Shown piece after piece: positions 47,759 through 59,400 of a stretch of DNA of 64,000 bases; within the stretch, counting starts at the first letter, position 1; each line of letters begins with the position of its first letter. Location of the stretch: the NCBI RefSeq assembly GCF_000499845.2, contig NC_023759.2, positions 51,062,172 to 51,126,171 of the forward strand, read 5' to 3'. The DNA comes from Phaseolus vulgaris. Lineage: Eukaryota > Streptophyta > Magnoliopsida > Fabales > Fabaceae. Below the pieces are notes generated by a model that worked only from the letters and a program-made list of their open reading frames with translations, was not told the origin of the DNA and made no database searches. A program made the translations under genes and the position numbers.

Positions 47759-48889
47759 GGGCAGATGATAGTAGAGATTGAGATTTTATGGGTTGTGTCT
47801 GGACTTTGGTTTGGGGAATTCACCAATCATGTGTGTCCTGGGTTGTGCTGTTGCATTCAATACTTTTCCTTTCTTTCCTTTGTTCTTAACAAAGAGAAGG
47901 TCGGAGCCTACATGAATTGAAGAATAAGGAAGACCTGAAACATGATTCTTTAAGGTTCTGGTCGATTTTTCTTTTATGGAGAAAATAAAGGGTTGGAAAG
48001 TATGTTAAGTTTGGGTATTGTGCGGGAAGAAAGGATAGAAAATGGAGTTAGGAGACCACCTTTGCGACAGCAGCTTAGCAAATGAGGGATATATTTTTGA
48101 CTCAGTTTTTTCTCTTTGTTTTGGCCCAGATCTGAATTTTTGGGTTCCTCAGCTGGATTAATTTATATAGTTCTTTTACTTTTATATGTTCCCCAGGTAG
48201 CAAAGTAACTAAAGTCATTTTCTGATGTTGAGTTTCATATCATTCTCTTGATACTGTTTTGTATTGTATATTGTGAAGTAAGCTTATAGGACCCATCTCG
48301 GTGAAATTCATATAAACATGGATGAAAATTGTTTTACTTTTATTACAGAAATTTCTAGATTAATTTTGTTCTTATAAAGTTTTCAAAGTCTTAGAAAAGA
48401 TGTTATAATACCGAGTTGTGACATGCTAGTGCTTATATTGTGATGCTGAAGTACATGACATATGTACTATTTAGATTCAGATGCATGTATCAAAGTTGCT
48501 ACAATTATTTTCTGAACTTTTCAAATTTATAAAGACCAAAATTAATGCAAAGAAATGTGGAAGATTTAAATTAAAAAAATTTAAAGCCTTTTTTTTCATA
48601 CTTTATTAGAAAGTAAGAGTTCCTAAAAAAGACTATTTTATAATTTTTTTTAACATAAGTGATTTGTAGGGAAGCTCATAACTGAATAGCATATCTGACC
48701 AAAATTGAAAATTAATTAAGGCGGAAGCTAAAATATTTTAACTTTTGGTTTTTGCGGTTTTGTAAACATATTTTTTTCACGTGGCATTTACTATTTAAAA
48801 AAAAAATTGAAATATTTTATAATAGTAAAGAATTTGAAATGTTTTATAATATTCTGTTATTTGGATAAGAAAGTTTAAAATGAATTGAA
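47759..48889. other. SEC23 3' UTR and spacer before the F-box inverted repeat
   Basis: The first few hundred bases are probable SEC23 3' UTR; the rest is AT-rich. No gene is seen. Confidence 0.55.
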
Positions 48890-51060
48890 ATAATAAAAAA
48901 TTATTAGTGAAATCCAATTTTTGTAAGGATTTGGATTTTTTTTATTGATTTTTTTTTACTGTTACGTCTATTCTATTCTTATTTTTTTATGGGCGTCATT
49001 TTGACTAAAACATTTATTATCTTGATTTTGGTTAAGAATTGTTTTAACTTTTTTGTGTGATAATTTTGGTTATTGGTAAGGTTACTTTCCCTTTTCACTA
49101 TAATTGGTAGTTAAATTTTCTTTAACACTATGTTTTCTCAGCACCTTAAATTGAATACTCACGTCACAAACAAGATATTCTCATTTTAATAATAAAAATA
49201 AACAAAAATATGAATCTAGTCAAATATTCAATAAATTTTTTAAAAAATAAGATCCTAATAAAATATTTTGTAGATTTTATTTGAATTTAAAATATCAATT
49301 AAATGGAAAGAAGAAAAAAAAAACAAGCATTATTTTTTATCATAACAATACTACTTTTTGGTAAAAAGAAATTATAATAATAAAGTAGGATAAAAAAACA
49401 TAAAAGAGTTACATTTATTTCTTCTCTAAATCAAACATTTATAAGAATCCTAACATGATAAAGATGTAGTCCAGGTCCACATGGACGAAGAGTATCCATG
49501 TATGAAGTAAGAGAAACATAGTATTTATATTTGTTTTCACATATTTCTTCAATCTTCATGTAGTTTTCACCAGTCAAACCACAACTGTAGATATATTTTT
49601 CAGTAGCAAAAATAAGAAGTTCACCATTCATAACCGTGAACCCTGTGATTATAGGATATTTTTCCTTCAAACCTATTTCTTGTGTTTTTATCTTCACAAT
49701 TATCCTCCACATACTTGTTTTATAATCTTCCAAAATCTCCACTTTGAAAGTAGATATTTTAAGTCTTACCAAGCAAATGGAGGAACTTGCCATTGACACC
49801 TTGCCCCAGTTGAAAATGCTCATGTCACACTTCTTATCCGTTGAGCTCTTTCTAGCAGGTTCGGACAACTTGAGCATTGTGGAGGTGCCATTCTTGAGAT
49901 TGTAGGACATTATATAGGGTTCAAAATAAGGGCTCCCTTCAGTGATGTAAGAGCCACAATCTAAAATGAAGTGGATGACTCCATTGTCATGCACAGGCAT
50001 GTTAAACTTCATGTTTCTACCACCAGCACAAAAACTCTTTTCCATTGTTTTCCATAATCCTTCCCGAGGCTTCAAAATTTTGCATGCATAATTTGAAGAC
50101 CAATCAGTTGGGGTTTCAAAATGAACCACCATGTAATCATCAAACTCATCATAACACTCCAACAACATGATCATAACATGTGCACGTGCATTCAAATTTT
50201 CTTCACCATCGGTGGATAAAGAAATTGGTAACTGAGAATTTGTCGCTGGGTTGCAAATGTAAAACTCAGAAGGTGTCTTATCTGTTGCACGACAAAGTAT
50301 CAATCCCTTGATTGAAGCTAAGATTTGACTGGATTTTGACAGGAACTGGAGAACTTCGCCAGACACACCTAATCCTTGCTGATGCGAAGGTAATGAGTGC
50401 AACCTTACCTCTTCGTTACATGGCCTCTCTAGTTGTATGAAGAAACATGTATCATCTCTTTTCAATGAGTTATGAACATGATTCATTAGGAAAAAACCTT
50501 CTTCTAGAAGATTGTAAAACCCCTTGTTCACAGCTTTAAATCTGTAAAGAGACTTTGCTGGCAAATAAGAACAAATAGGGAATATCTCGCTTGAAATCAT
50601 AGCCATGACTGGGTGAGGTTAGTGTGAGAAAAAAAAAAGTGAGAAGTAGAGAAAAGTGTGTAGGCAAATTCAAAAAAGAGATGATATGATATCTGTAAAA
50701 CTCAATTTTATAGTTGGATGAATATATATAGATATAGATAAAAAAATATATTAACCAAGATAAGATAAGAAAATTTTATCTATATACATACAATTAAAAA
50801 AATATTAATAGAAAATCTTGATTTCTTTTTTAATTTATAAGTTCTTTTATTTGCACATTTTAAAACAGGAAAAAGTTATAAATCAAAATTTCATCATTAA
50901 CAAAATCTCTAAGAAAATATTATATAATACATTCTGAAAATATTTCAAATTTTAGTCAAATAAAACCCTCTATATTTTAGTTTCGATAGCAAATGATAAT
51001 CAACTTTTATTCTTAACTAATATTTTGTGTTCAGTTTAAAATTATTTATAGTTTAATGAT
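48890..51060. repeat. Left arm of a large inverted repeat carrying the F-box gene
   Basis: This segment is matched in reverse complement by about 53640-55810. Matching stretches cover the downstream flank (for example GGGCGTCATTTTGACTA near 48990 against its complement near 55700), the whole coding region and several hundred bases of promoter. Arms are about 2.2 kb each with small indels. Ends are estimated by eye, within about 50 bases. Confidence 0.8.
49431..50606 (-). CDS. F-box protein with associated interaction domain, intact copy
   Basis: Single exon, 391 aa, starting at the ATG at 50606 (M-A-M-I-S-S-E-I-F). The N-terminus carries a short, somewhat worn F-box: E-I-F-P-I-C-S-Y-L-P-A-K-S-L-Y-R-F-K-A-V-N-K, near residues 7-28. 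This segment normally binds SKP1 in SCF ubiquitin ligases. The motif I-C-N-P-A-T-N-S-Q near 120 and the later repeats resemble the F-box-associated region of the large plant FBA families. The target is unknown. A frameshifted inverted copy lies at 54085-55238. Such genes duplicate rapidly in plants, and expression is not assured. Confidence 0.85.
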   Translation of the reverse strand: MAMISSEIFPICSYLPAKSLYRFKAVNKGFYNLLEEGFFLMNHVHNSLKRDDTCFFIQLERPCNEEVRLHSLPSHQQGLGVSGEVLQFLSKSSQILASIKGLILCRATDKTPSEFYICNPATNSQLPISLSTDGEENLNARAHVMIMLLECYDEFDDYMVVHFETPTDWSSNYACKILKPREGLWKTMEKSFCAGGRNMKFNMPVHDNGVIHFILDCGSYITEGSPYFEPYIMSYNLKNGTSTMLKLSEPARKSSTDKKCDMSIFNWGKVSMASSSICLVRLKISTFKVEILEDYKTSMWRIIVKIKTQEIGLKEKYPIITGFTVMNGELLIFATEKYIYSCGLTGENYMKIEEICENKYKYYVSLTSYMDTLRPCGPGLHLYHVRILINV

Positions 51061-53639
51061 CATGAATATATAAAAATAGGATAAAAAAATAGAAATAGAT
51101 ATAGAAATAGATAAAAAATACTTGTTAATCAAGATAAGATAAGATAAAATAAGAAAATTTTATCTATATGCATACAATTAAAAAAAATATTAACAAAAAA
51201 TCTTAATTTTTTTAATTAATACGTTCTTTTATTTGCACATTTTAAAACATAAAAAAAAAATATCAAAATTTCATCATTAACAAAATCTCTTCCAAGAAAA
51301 TATTATATAATACATCCTAAAAAGATTTCAATTTTTAGTAAAATAAAGTTATTTTATATTCTAGTATTGATACAATGATAATCAACTTTTTATCTTTAAC
51401 TAATATTTTGTATATTTTAAGATTATTTTATATTTGATTGAGGATATTTTAAGAAATTAACAGTACAAAAAATTATTAAATAAAAATTAATTTTAAAGAT
51501 TAAAATAATTTGTTAATAGAAACTATTTTATAAATTAATTTTTATTATTAATAAAAAATTATAAAGTAATTTATAAATTGGTATTTAACTATTAACTATC
51601 AAATTTTTAAATACTAATTATTTTATATTTTAAATTAGTCAATATTACTCTTTTCAATATAAAATATGAGTAGCTAAAATCTTAATAACTAATTTAAATA
51701 TCAATTTAGAAACTATTTTATAAATCTTTATTAATAAAAGAAACACATTATATACCAATAATTTTTAAGTTTCTAAAATAATATTTAATTTAATCATGAC
51801 TAATTATTTTTTATCTTTATATTTAATAATTTTATTTAGTGTAAGCAACCTATCAATCTAAAACAGTAAATATATACAAAGTATTTAGTTATTAATAATT
51901 TGTATTTATTCATAACTTTTTTATTCTATGAATATTATCAATATAATTTAATATCCATTACAATATATAGAGAGAGATATAGATAGATTCATCCTTTTTT
52001 CCATTTTTTTTATTTCTTTCTGTCCTTCAAATATATTCCAAATTTATCTGATGTGAAATTTTAGAAAGAAAAGAAAAATTTATCTGCATATACAATTAAA
52101 AAATGTTAACACAATTTTTTTTTTTTAATTAACATGTTTTTGTTTTTATTTGCACGGTTAAAAGAATAGAAAAAACGTATAACCTCACAATCTCATCATT
52201 AAGAAATAAAAAAAACTCAAATTCTAGTCAACGCCCTTTTATATTTTAGTTTTAAATCGTGCAAATTCAGTAACCACATATTTTAATTAAAATGTGTAGT
52301 TGATTACAATCTCATAAATTATTTTAGTTTCAACTTTTTATTCTTACGTAATATATTGTTTATTTTAAGATTATTTTATATTTGATTGAAGATATTTTAA
52401 AGAATTAATATATGGCGCAAGTAATTATCTATTAATTTAAAAATAATAAATATATCAAAAATATTTAGTTAGTATTTTATAAGATAATATTTTTTAATAA
52501 ATTATTTCATAGAATTCATAGCCATAACAAAATATATATTTTATTTTTTTTATTGGTTTCGGTCCTTGAAATATATTCCAACGTCTCTCTAAAACTATTT
52601 TTATTAATGGAAAAAATAAAAAATCTCAATAAAATATAAAAAATTCTTATTTGAATTTTAGTCAAATTAACAATAATCATATAATTAAAAGTGTTACATC
52701 ACACGTATCATCAAATATTAAACTAAAAAATAATATATTTTTAAGGATTAAAATAAACAAAATTATTGGACATTAAAAAGATTATAATATTTTATTTTTA
52801 AAATTATATATTTTTACTTGTTTTACGTAAGTAGATTTTAATTTAAAATATCCATGGTTACTAGTTAACTTTTTTTTATATGACACAACTATTTATTTAT
52901 TTTTTATTAAGTCATATTGAAAAGTAATAAATTTTTTTATATAAAACTTTCAGATAATAATTTATCATCATATAAAAAAATAATATTAAAAATAAAAAAT
53001 AAAAAATAATATTAAAAAATAAAAAATAAAAAAATATGAAGAAATTATATCAAAATTGATAGATAACTATATTATATTTATTCAATAGTGAAAGAAGTTT
53101 CAAATTTTAATAGTGAACAAAGTTCATATTTTAGACCTTCTATATTTTTATAAAGAAAAATTTCTCCTATCTTTTAAGATTTTTTAATTTTTACACAAAA
53201 AAATACATAATTTAATTTAGGTTGTAAATTTTTTTTCTATCTTAACTTATTTCACGAGATTTTTTCAGTGAGTCCATAAGAGATATGTTTTTATAATTCT
53301 ATACATCTAACAACTATACATTAACATTTTTTAAAATAAAAACTACATTTACTTGACTATTATATTTTTTATAAATATAAATATTATTGGAGTTCATAGT
53401 TAATTTTAAAATTGATTAATTTAGTAATTTTTTTAAACAATTTATCGAAACACAACCAAAAATAATTAGATGCTATAGTGACTAAATTAGATATCATTTT
53501 AGAGACTAACAAAAATTTTGGTTTCTAAATTAGTTTTTATTATTGTTAAATAGTTTCTAAATTGATATCTAATTAGCTATCAATATTTTAATTACAAATG
53601 TTTTTATTATAGTCAATAGAAAAAGACTTTTTTTTAAAT
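51061..53639. repeat. Spacer of the inverted repeat, containing further degraded copies of the F-box upstream region
   Basis: 51130-51450 and, more weakly, 52070-52400 repeat the phrase order of the F-box promoter at 50760-51060: TTTATCTATAT, CATACAATTAAAAAA, TTTTATTTGCAC, TTTCATCATTAACAAAATCTC. The remainder is extremely AT-rich, including a run of AAAAATAA-like units near 52980-53035. No gene is seen. Confidence 0.65.
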
Positions 53640-55810
53640 ATAATCTTAAAATATACAAAATATTAGTTAAGAATAAAAAGTTGATTATCAAAACTAGAAT
53701 ATAAAATATCTTTATTTGACTAAAATTTGAAATATTTTTTGGATGTATTATATAATATTTTATTGGAAGAGATTTTGTTAATCGTGAAATTTTGATATTG
53801 TCGCTTTTTATTCCTGTTTTAAAATATACAAATACAAGAACGTATTAATTAAAAAAATCAAGATTTTCTGTTAATATTTTTTTAATTGTATGCATAGATA
53901 ATTTTTTTTATTTTATCTTATCTTATATTGGTTAACAAGTTTTTTTTATCTATTTCTATATATTCATCAAACTATAAAATTGAGTTTTACAAACATCATA
54001 TCATCTCTTTTTTGAATTTGTCTACACACTTTTCTCTACTTCTCACTTTTTTTTTTTTGCTTCTCACACTAACCTCATCTAGTCATGGCTATGATTTCAA
54101 GCGAGATATTTCCTATTTGTTCTTATTTGCCAGCAAAGTCTCTTTACAGATTTAAAGCTGTGAACAAGGGGTTCTACAATCTTCTAGGAGAAGGTTTTTT
54201 CCTAGTGAATCATGTTCACAACTCGTTGAAAAGAGATGATACATGTTTCTTCGTACAACTAGAGAGGCCATGCAACGAAGAAGTTAGGTTGCACCTATTA
54301 CCTTCGCAACAACAAGGATCAGGTGTGTCTAGCGAGGTTCTCCAGTCCTTGTCAAAATCCAGTCAAATCTTAGCTTCAATCAAGGGATTGATACTTTGTC
54401 GTTCAATAGATAAGACACCTTCTGAGTTTTACATTTGCAACCCAGCTACAAAGTCTCAGTTACCAATTTCTTTACCCACGCATGATGAAGAAAATTTGAA
54501 TGCACGTGCACATGTTATGATCATGTTGTTGGAGTGTTATGATGAGTTTGATGATTATATGGTGGTTCATTTTGAAACCCCAACCGATTGGTCTTCAGAT
54601 TATGCATGCAAAATTTTGAAGCCTCAGGAAGGATTGTGGAAAACAATGGAAAAGGGTTTTTGTGCAGGTGGTAGAAACATTAAGTTTAACATGCCTGTGC
54701 ATGACAATGGAGTCATCCACTTTATTTCAGATTGTGGCTCTTACATCACTAAAGGGAGCCCTTATTTTGAACCATATATAATGTCTTACAATCTCAAGAA
54801 TGGCACCTCCACAATGCTCAAGTTGTCCAAAACTGCTAGAAAGAGCTCAACGGATAAGAAGTGTGACATGAGCATTTTCAACTGGGGCAAGGTGTCAATG
54901 ACAAGTTCCTCCATTTGCTTGGTAAGACTTAAAAGATCTACTTTCAAAGTTTGGATTTTGAAAGATTATAAAACAAGTAGGTGGAAGAGAATTATGAAAA
55001 TAAAGACAAAAGAAATGTGTTTGAAGGAAAAATACCCTACAATCACATCACGGTTATGAATGGTGAACTTCTCATTTTTGCTACTGAAAAATATATCTAC
55101 AATTGTGGCTTGACTGGTGAAAACTACATGAAGATTGAGGAAATATGTGAAAACAAATGTAAATACTATGTTTCTCTTATTTCATACATGGATACTCTTC
55201 GTCCATGTGGACCTGGAGCTACACCTTTGTCATGTTAGGATTCTTATAAATGTTTGATTTGTATAAAAAATAAACTCTTTTATGTTTTTTTTATCATACT
55301 TTGTTATTATAATTTCTTTTTATCAAATAGTAATATTGTTATGATAAATTTCATACTAATTGTTTCTACAAAATAGTGCTTATTTTTTCTTCTTCTTTCC
55401 ATTTAATCGATATTTTAAATTTAAATAAAATTTACATAATATTTTATTAGGATCTTAATTTTTTTTAAATCTATTGAATATTTGACTAGATTCATATTTT
55501 TGTTTATTTTTATTATTAAAATGAGAATATATTGTATGTGGCGTGAGTATTAAACTTAAGGTATAGAGAAATCATAGTGTTAAAAGAAAATTTAACTACC
55601 AATTACAGTGAAAAAAGAAAGTTACCAATAACCAAAATTATCACACAAAAAAGTTAGTAATTATTAACCAAAATCAAGGTAATAAATATTCTAGTCAAAA
55701 CGACGCCCATAAAAAATAAAAATAAAATAGACGTAACAGTAGAAAAGAAAAATCAATAAAAAAAAAATCCAAATATTTACATAAATTTTGGAATTCATTA
55801 ATTTACTTTA
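53640..55810. repeat. Right arm of the F-box inverted repeat
   Basis: Reverse-complement match to 48890-51060. It carries a short insertion with TTTCATACTAATTGTTTCTA near 55350 that the left arm lacks but the third copy at 63690-64000 has, so this arm and the third copy are closer to each other than to the left arm. Confidence 0.8.
54085..55238 (+). pseudogene. F-box gene, second copy, with two frameshifts
   Basis: The ATG and about 320 residues match the copy at 49431-50606 closely. After K-E-K-Y-P near 55045 a 4-base deletion relative to the intact copy shifts the frame, giving a stop at 55057-55059 after 324 residues. The lost C-terminal part continues in another frame to 55238. A one-base insertion near 55216 then changes the very end (C-G-P-G-A instead of C-G-P-G-L). 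A truncated protein with F-box and most of the associated domain could still be made, so this may be a shortened gene rather than fully dead. Confidence 0.85.
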
Positions 55811-56474
55811 ATAAAACTTTAGTTTAACATTAAAGATATTTTGTAAATACCTCATTTTTTATTTTATCTTCATCCGCCGTAGATATAACATATTTTAGTC
55901 TTTATAATTTGTAATTTTTGTTTTTAATCTCTATAAGTATTTTATTTTTAATTTTTGTTTGCACGAACAAATAATAGTTTAGTCTCTTTATGTATTTTTA
56001 CGTAATATCATTATTAATATTCTGGTTTAAAATTTAAATAACCTCAAATCAAAGTAATTCATAGTTTATTTTTTGATAATTACATATATATCTTATAAGT
56101 TAAGTTTTTTCTTATCTTTGAATCTTAAACTCTCTTGTTCTTCATTTACAACATTCTTCCTCTCTTCTTCTACAACGGCGATGGTGATGACCGTGAGAGA
56201 AAAATGTAAAACTCATGAAGGTAATATGGTTATTTCACCCAATTGAGGGGGTGCAGGTAGGAAATTGGGGAGGTGCAGGAAAAAAAGGCTACCCATTTTT
56301 CAAAAGTTCTGCCTTCAGTAGGCCCAATTTTGCAAAATCACATACGAACAACGCAGCTCAACAGAAAGAGCTTAGTAACTAACTACCTTTCAATTTAAAG
56401 CTAAGCTTGGCGCCAAAAAAACGAAAGCAGTAGCAGCAGCAGCGTTGTGGCGATTGGGGAGTAGAGAGAAGAGA
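55811..56474. other. Spacer and PRD1 upstream region
   Basis: 55870-56010 has phrases such as TTTTAGTCT and TTTTTGTTTTTAATCTCTATAA, common in plant repetitive DNA. 56245-56285 has GGGTGCAGGTAGGAAATTGGGG-like sequence. Probable PRD1 promoter and short leader follow. No gene is seen. Confidence 0.5.
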
Positions 56475-59400
56475 ATGTACTGGTGCAGCGATTCACGCGA
56501 TGTGGATGTTGTTGTCGGCGACGAGGAGGGATTTTCAGTTTCGTGTTCTCAGGGCCATCGATCTTCGTTGAACCTCCAAACTCACGGCGGCGCTTCCATC
56601 TGCCTCGTCTGCTTCTCCAACCTCCTCTCCAATCCTCTCTCCCCAACCGTCCATGTCTCCTACGCTCTCTCCCAGCTCTCTCGATCCCTCTCACTCCCTC
56701 ACTTCCTTCAACCGCTTCTCACCTTCCACCCTCACTTCCTCCTTTCGCCTCTCGTCGCCGCCCTCTCCTCCTTCCACGACGAGCCAATCGCCGCTCAGCT
56801 CACGCATCTCATTCTCGCCCTCTCTGCGTCCGCCGATCCTTCCGTTTCCCGCGAATTCGTCGCTAGGGTTTCCGATCGCATCACTTCCGGTGCTTTCGGT
56901 TGGTCTTCCCCTCAGCTGCACATGGTGATTTTAGTTTCCCTTCCGCATTTTTACCTTGTCAATTAACTGTTTGAATAAATTTTGAAGTAACCTTTTATAA
57001 GTAGGAAGTAAGATAAATTTAGCTTTCTTCGATAGCTAAAATCAATTTATATAATTAACAATTTCATGAACTGAAGTGTTTATGTTTATTTTAACTTTAT
57101 TAAAACATTCAATTCATTTTTTAAAAGTGTTTATACTTATAGACTAGTTTATCCAAACATAACTTAAGATTCACCCTATATATGATTGCCGTATAATTTT
57201 CTAGTCTTAAATTCTAAAATAAATGGAAATTTTTATGGATTGTTTCTATTGTTCTGAATCGACAGGTTCACTGCCTTGGGGCTCTTCTGAATTGTGAGAA
57301 GGATGATGATCTCCATAAACACATAAAAGACATTTGTAGCCTCATTTCTGTTCTTGTTACGGGCCTTCAATTTCCGAGGTATTGTTCAGATATATTATGC
57401 TTTGGATACTTGCTGTACTGTGGAATTTAAAATTTATTTCACGTGGTAAGTCCTTTGCTCGCTCCGTGCAGTGAGGAGATTCGAGGGGAGGTCCTCTTTG
57501 TCCTTTATAAACTATCTGTTCTTCAGAGTACATCAGCAGAGGGAGAAGGAAGTGATATGTTGATTCCCTTTTGTCCACAGATATTGTACCTGTTGGTCGA
57601 TGTGCTCATGAAGACTCAAAATGACGATGTTCGCTTGAATTGTATTGGTCCGTTATCAAGTTCTCAGTATTTTTGTTCCTTGAAAAGAAAACTCCAAACT
57701 TCTTTTTGGTTGTCTTGTTTGTTTTAACTTTTGTCTTTTTCGTGAAGCCTATTTTGGATGGGTAGACTACAGATTGACATTAGGACGTTGTCTCAAACGG
57801 ATTTTGTTGTTTGTCTCATGTATACTCAACTACATAACTACTCATAGTAATAGATAGAAAGGTGGTATAGAACACTAGACTTTTAAATGTTGACAATATG
57901 AAAACAAAAAACACTGGCATGCCATGCATTATTACATCTGATGACCATTTGTATCATGAATTTCGATTGAAAGGTTGATTACCTGTTTGTATCTTTCTCT
58001 CCAAGAGTTTGCATCCATATCCTACATCATCCGAATTACCAAAGTTGCTGCCTTAATGAACGAGTGGTTAACGTTAAAATTCCTGGGATTGTTAAAAGTC
58101 AGTAGTATGGCCATAGTTCACAGAATAGATATCAGCAAGTGTAAGATGCTATAGTTTACAACATAATTGTCATTTTTGTTTCTTTTTTGAATGACAGTTT
58201 ACATTTTTGTTAATTAGCACTTTTGACCATTCTGGCTCGAAGACGTTTGCTCAGGGAAGAATGTGCATATGATGCGTGTAACATCTCTTCCAATGGAGGA
58301 GGAGTTAACTCTAAAGAAACTGAAGATGGAACCAAGGGCACATCTCTGGTAAATCTGTTTGCTGAAGCCATCAAAGGCCCATTACTTTCGTCAGACAGTC
58401 ATGTTCAAATCGGCACTATAGATTTACTCTTTCACTATTTGTCTTCAGTCAAAACTTCAGACTATGAGATTCGAGTCTTGGTGGAAGAAAATATTGCAGA
58501 TTATTTATTTGAAATATTAAGATTGTCAGGTGAGAACCTAGTATTGAACTTGCCAAAGAAGTTCTTTGTCTCTCCTAGATGAAAGCGATATTGATTTTGC
58601 TGTGTTGAATACTGTGCATATTTTATAGCCTTGTTTATTGCCACAATATAGAATGAAAACATTTGCCCTAATTTAGATTCATTTCTTATTAACGGAATTC
58701 AGAGTTGGTTATCTGGATCTAGTCGGTTTTATTAATCTAATTTAGTTTACCTCAACTTTTTCTGTTATAAGCTAGTGAATGCAGAACTTAATTTTGACCT
58801 TACTGTTATGCATTGGTACGTGGCTTACTAATTATTCTATTAATGAACAGAGTATAAGGACCCAGCAGTCAAGATGTGCCTTCAGGTACTAGACCTTTTA
58901 TCAACTGCTGAGGAAAGTTTTAAACTAAGACTCGTTGTTGGAATTTCAACTCTTATTCCAGCATTACATTATGTGGCGGACATTCCCTTTCACCCTGTCC
59001 AGTGTGCGACATTGAAGCTCATTTATGAATGCATTTCTGAGTGCCCTGGATCTGTATCAATTTCTCAACTAGAGGAACTGATTCTTGTTTTGATAAGAAT
59101 GCTCAGAAAGTATTCTGATGGAGAAATGGGTATGATTCCCGAGACCTTTATAATGGTCTGCTCCGTCTTTGTGGCTCTTATAAGATATCCATCTTGTAAT
59201 GGAGCTCTGGATCTGTCAAAATCAATCGCGGAAGCAACAAGACATGCCATTTTAGCTTGTCTCTCTGTCTCTGAAAGGAATATCAACCAAATTTTGCAAT
59301 GCTTGTACCTACTTAAAGAGGCATATGCATACAGTCATGATGGAAACTCCAGTAACTCTAGTAAGCTGGAACTTCAAAGCAGTATTCTAGATACATGCAG

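Noticed and set aside
54981..55238. Separate small gene after the truncated F-box frame
   Set aside because: It is the C-terminal part of the same F-box copy in a shifted frame, by direct alignment with 49431-50606.
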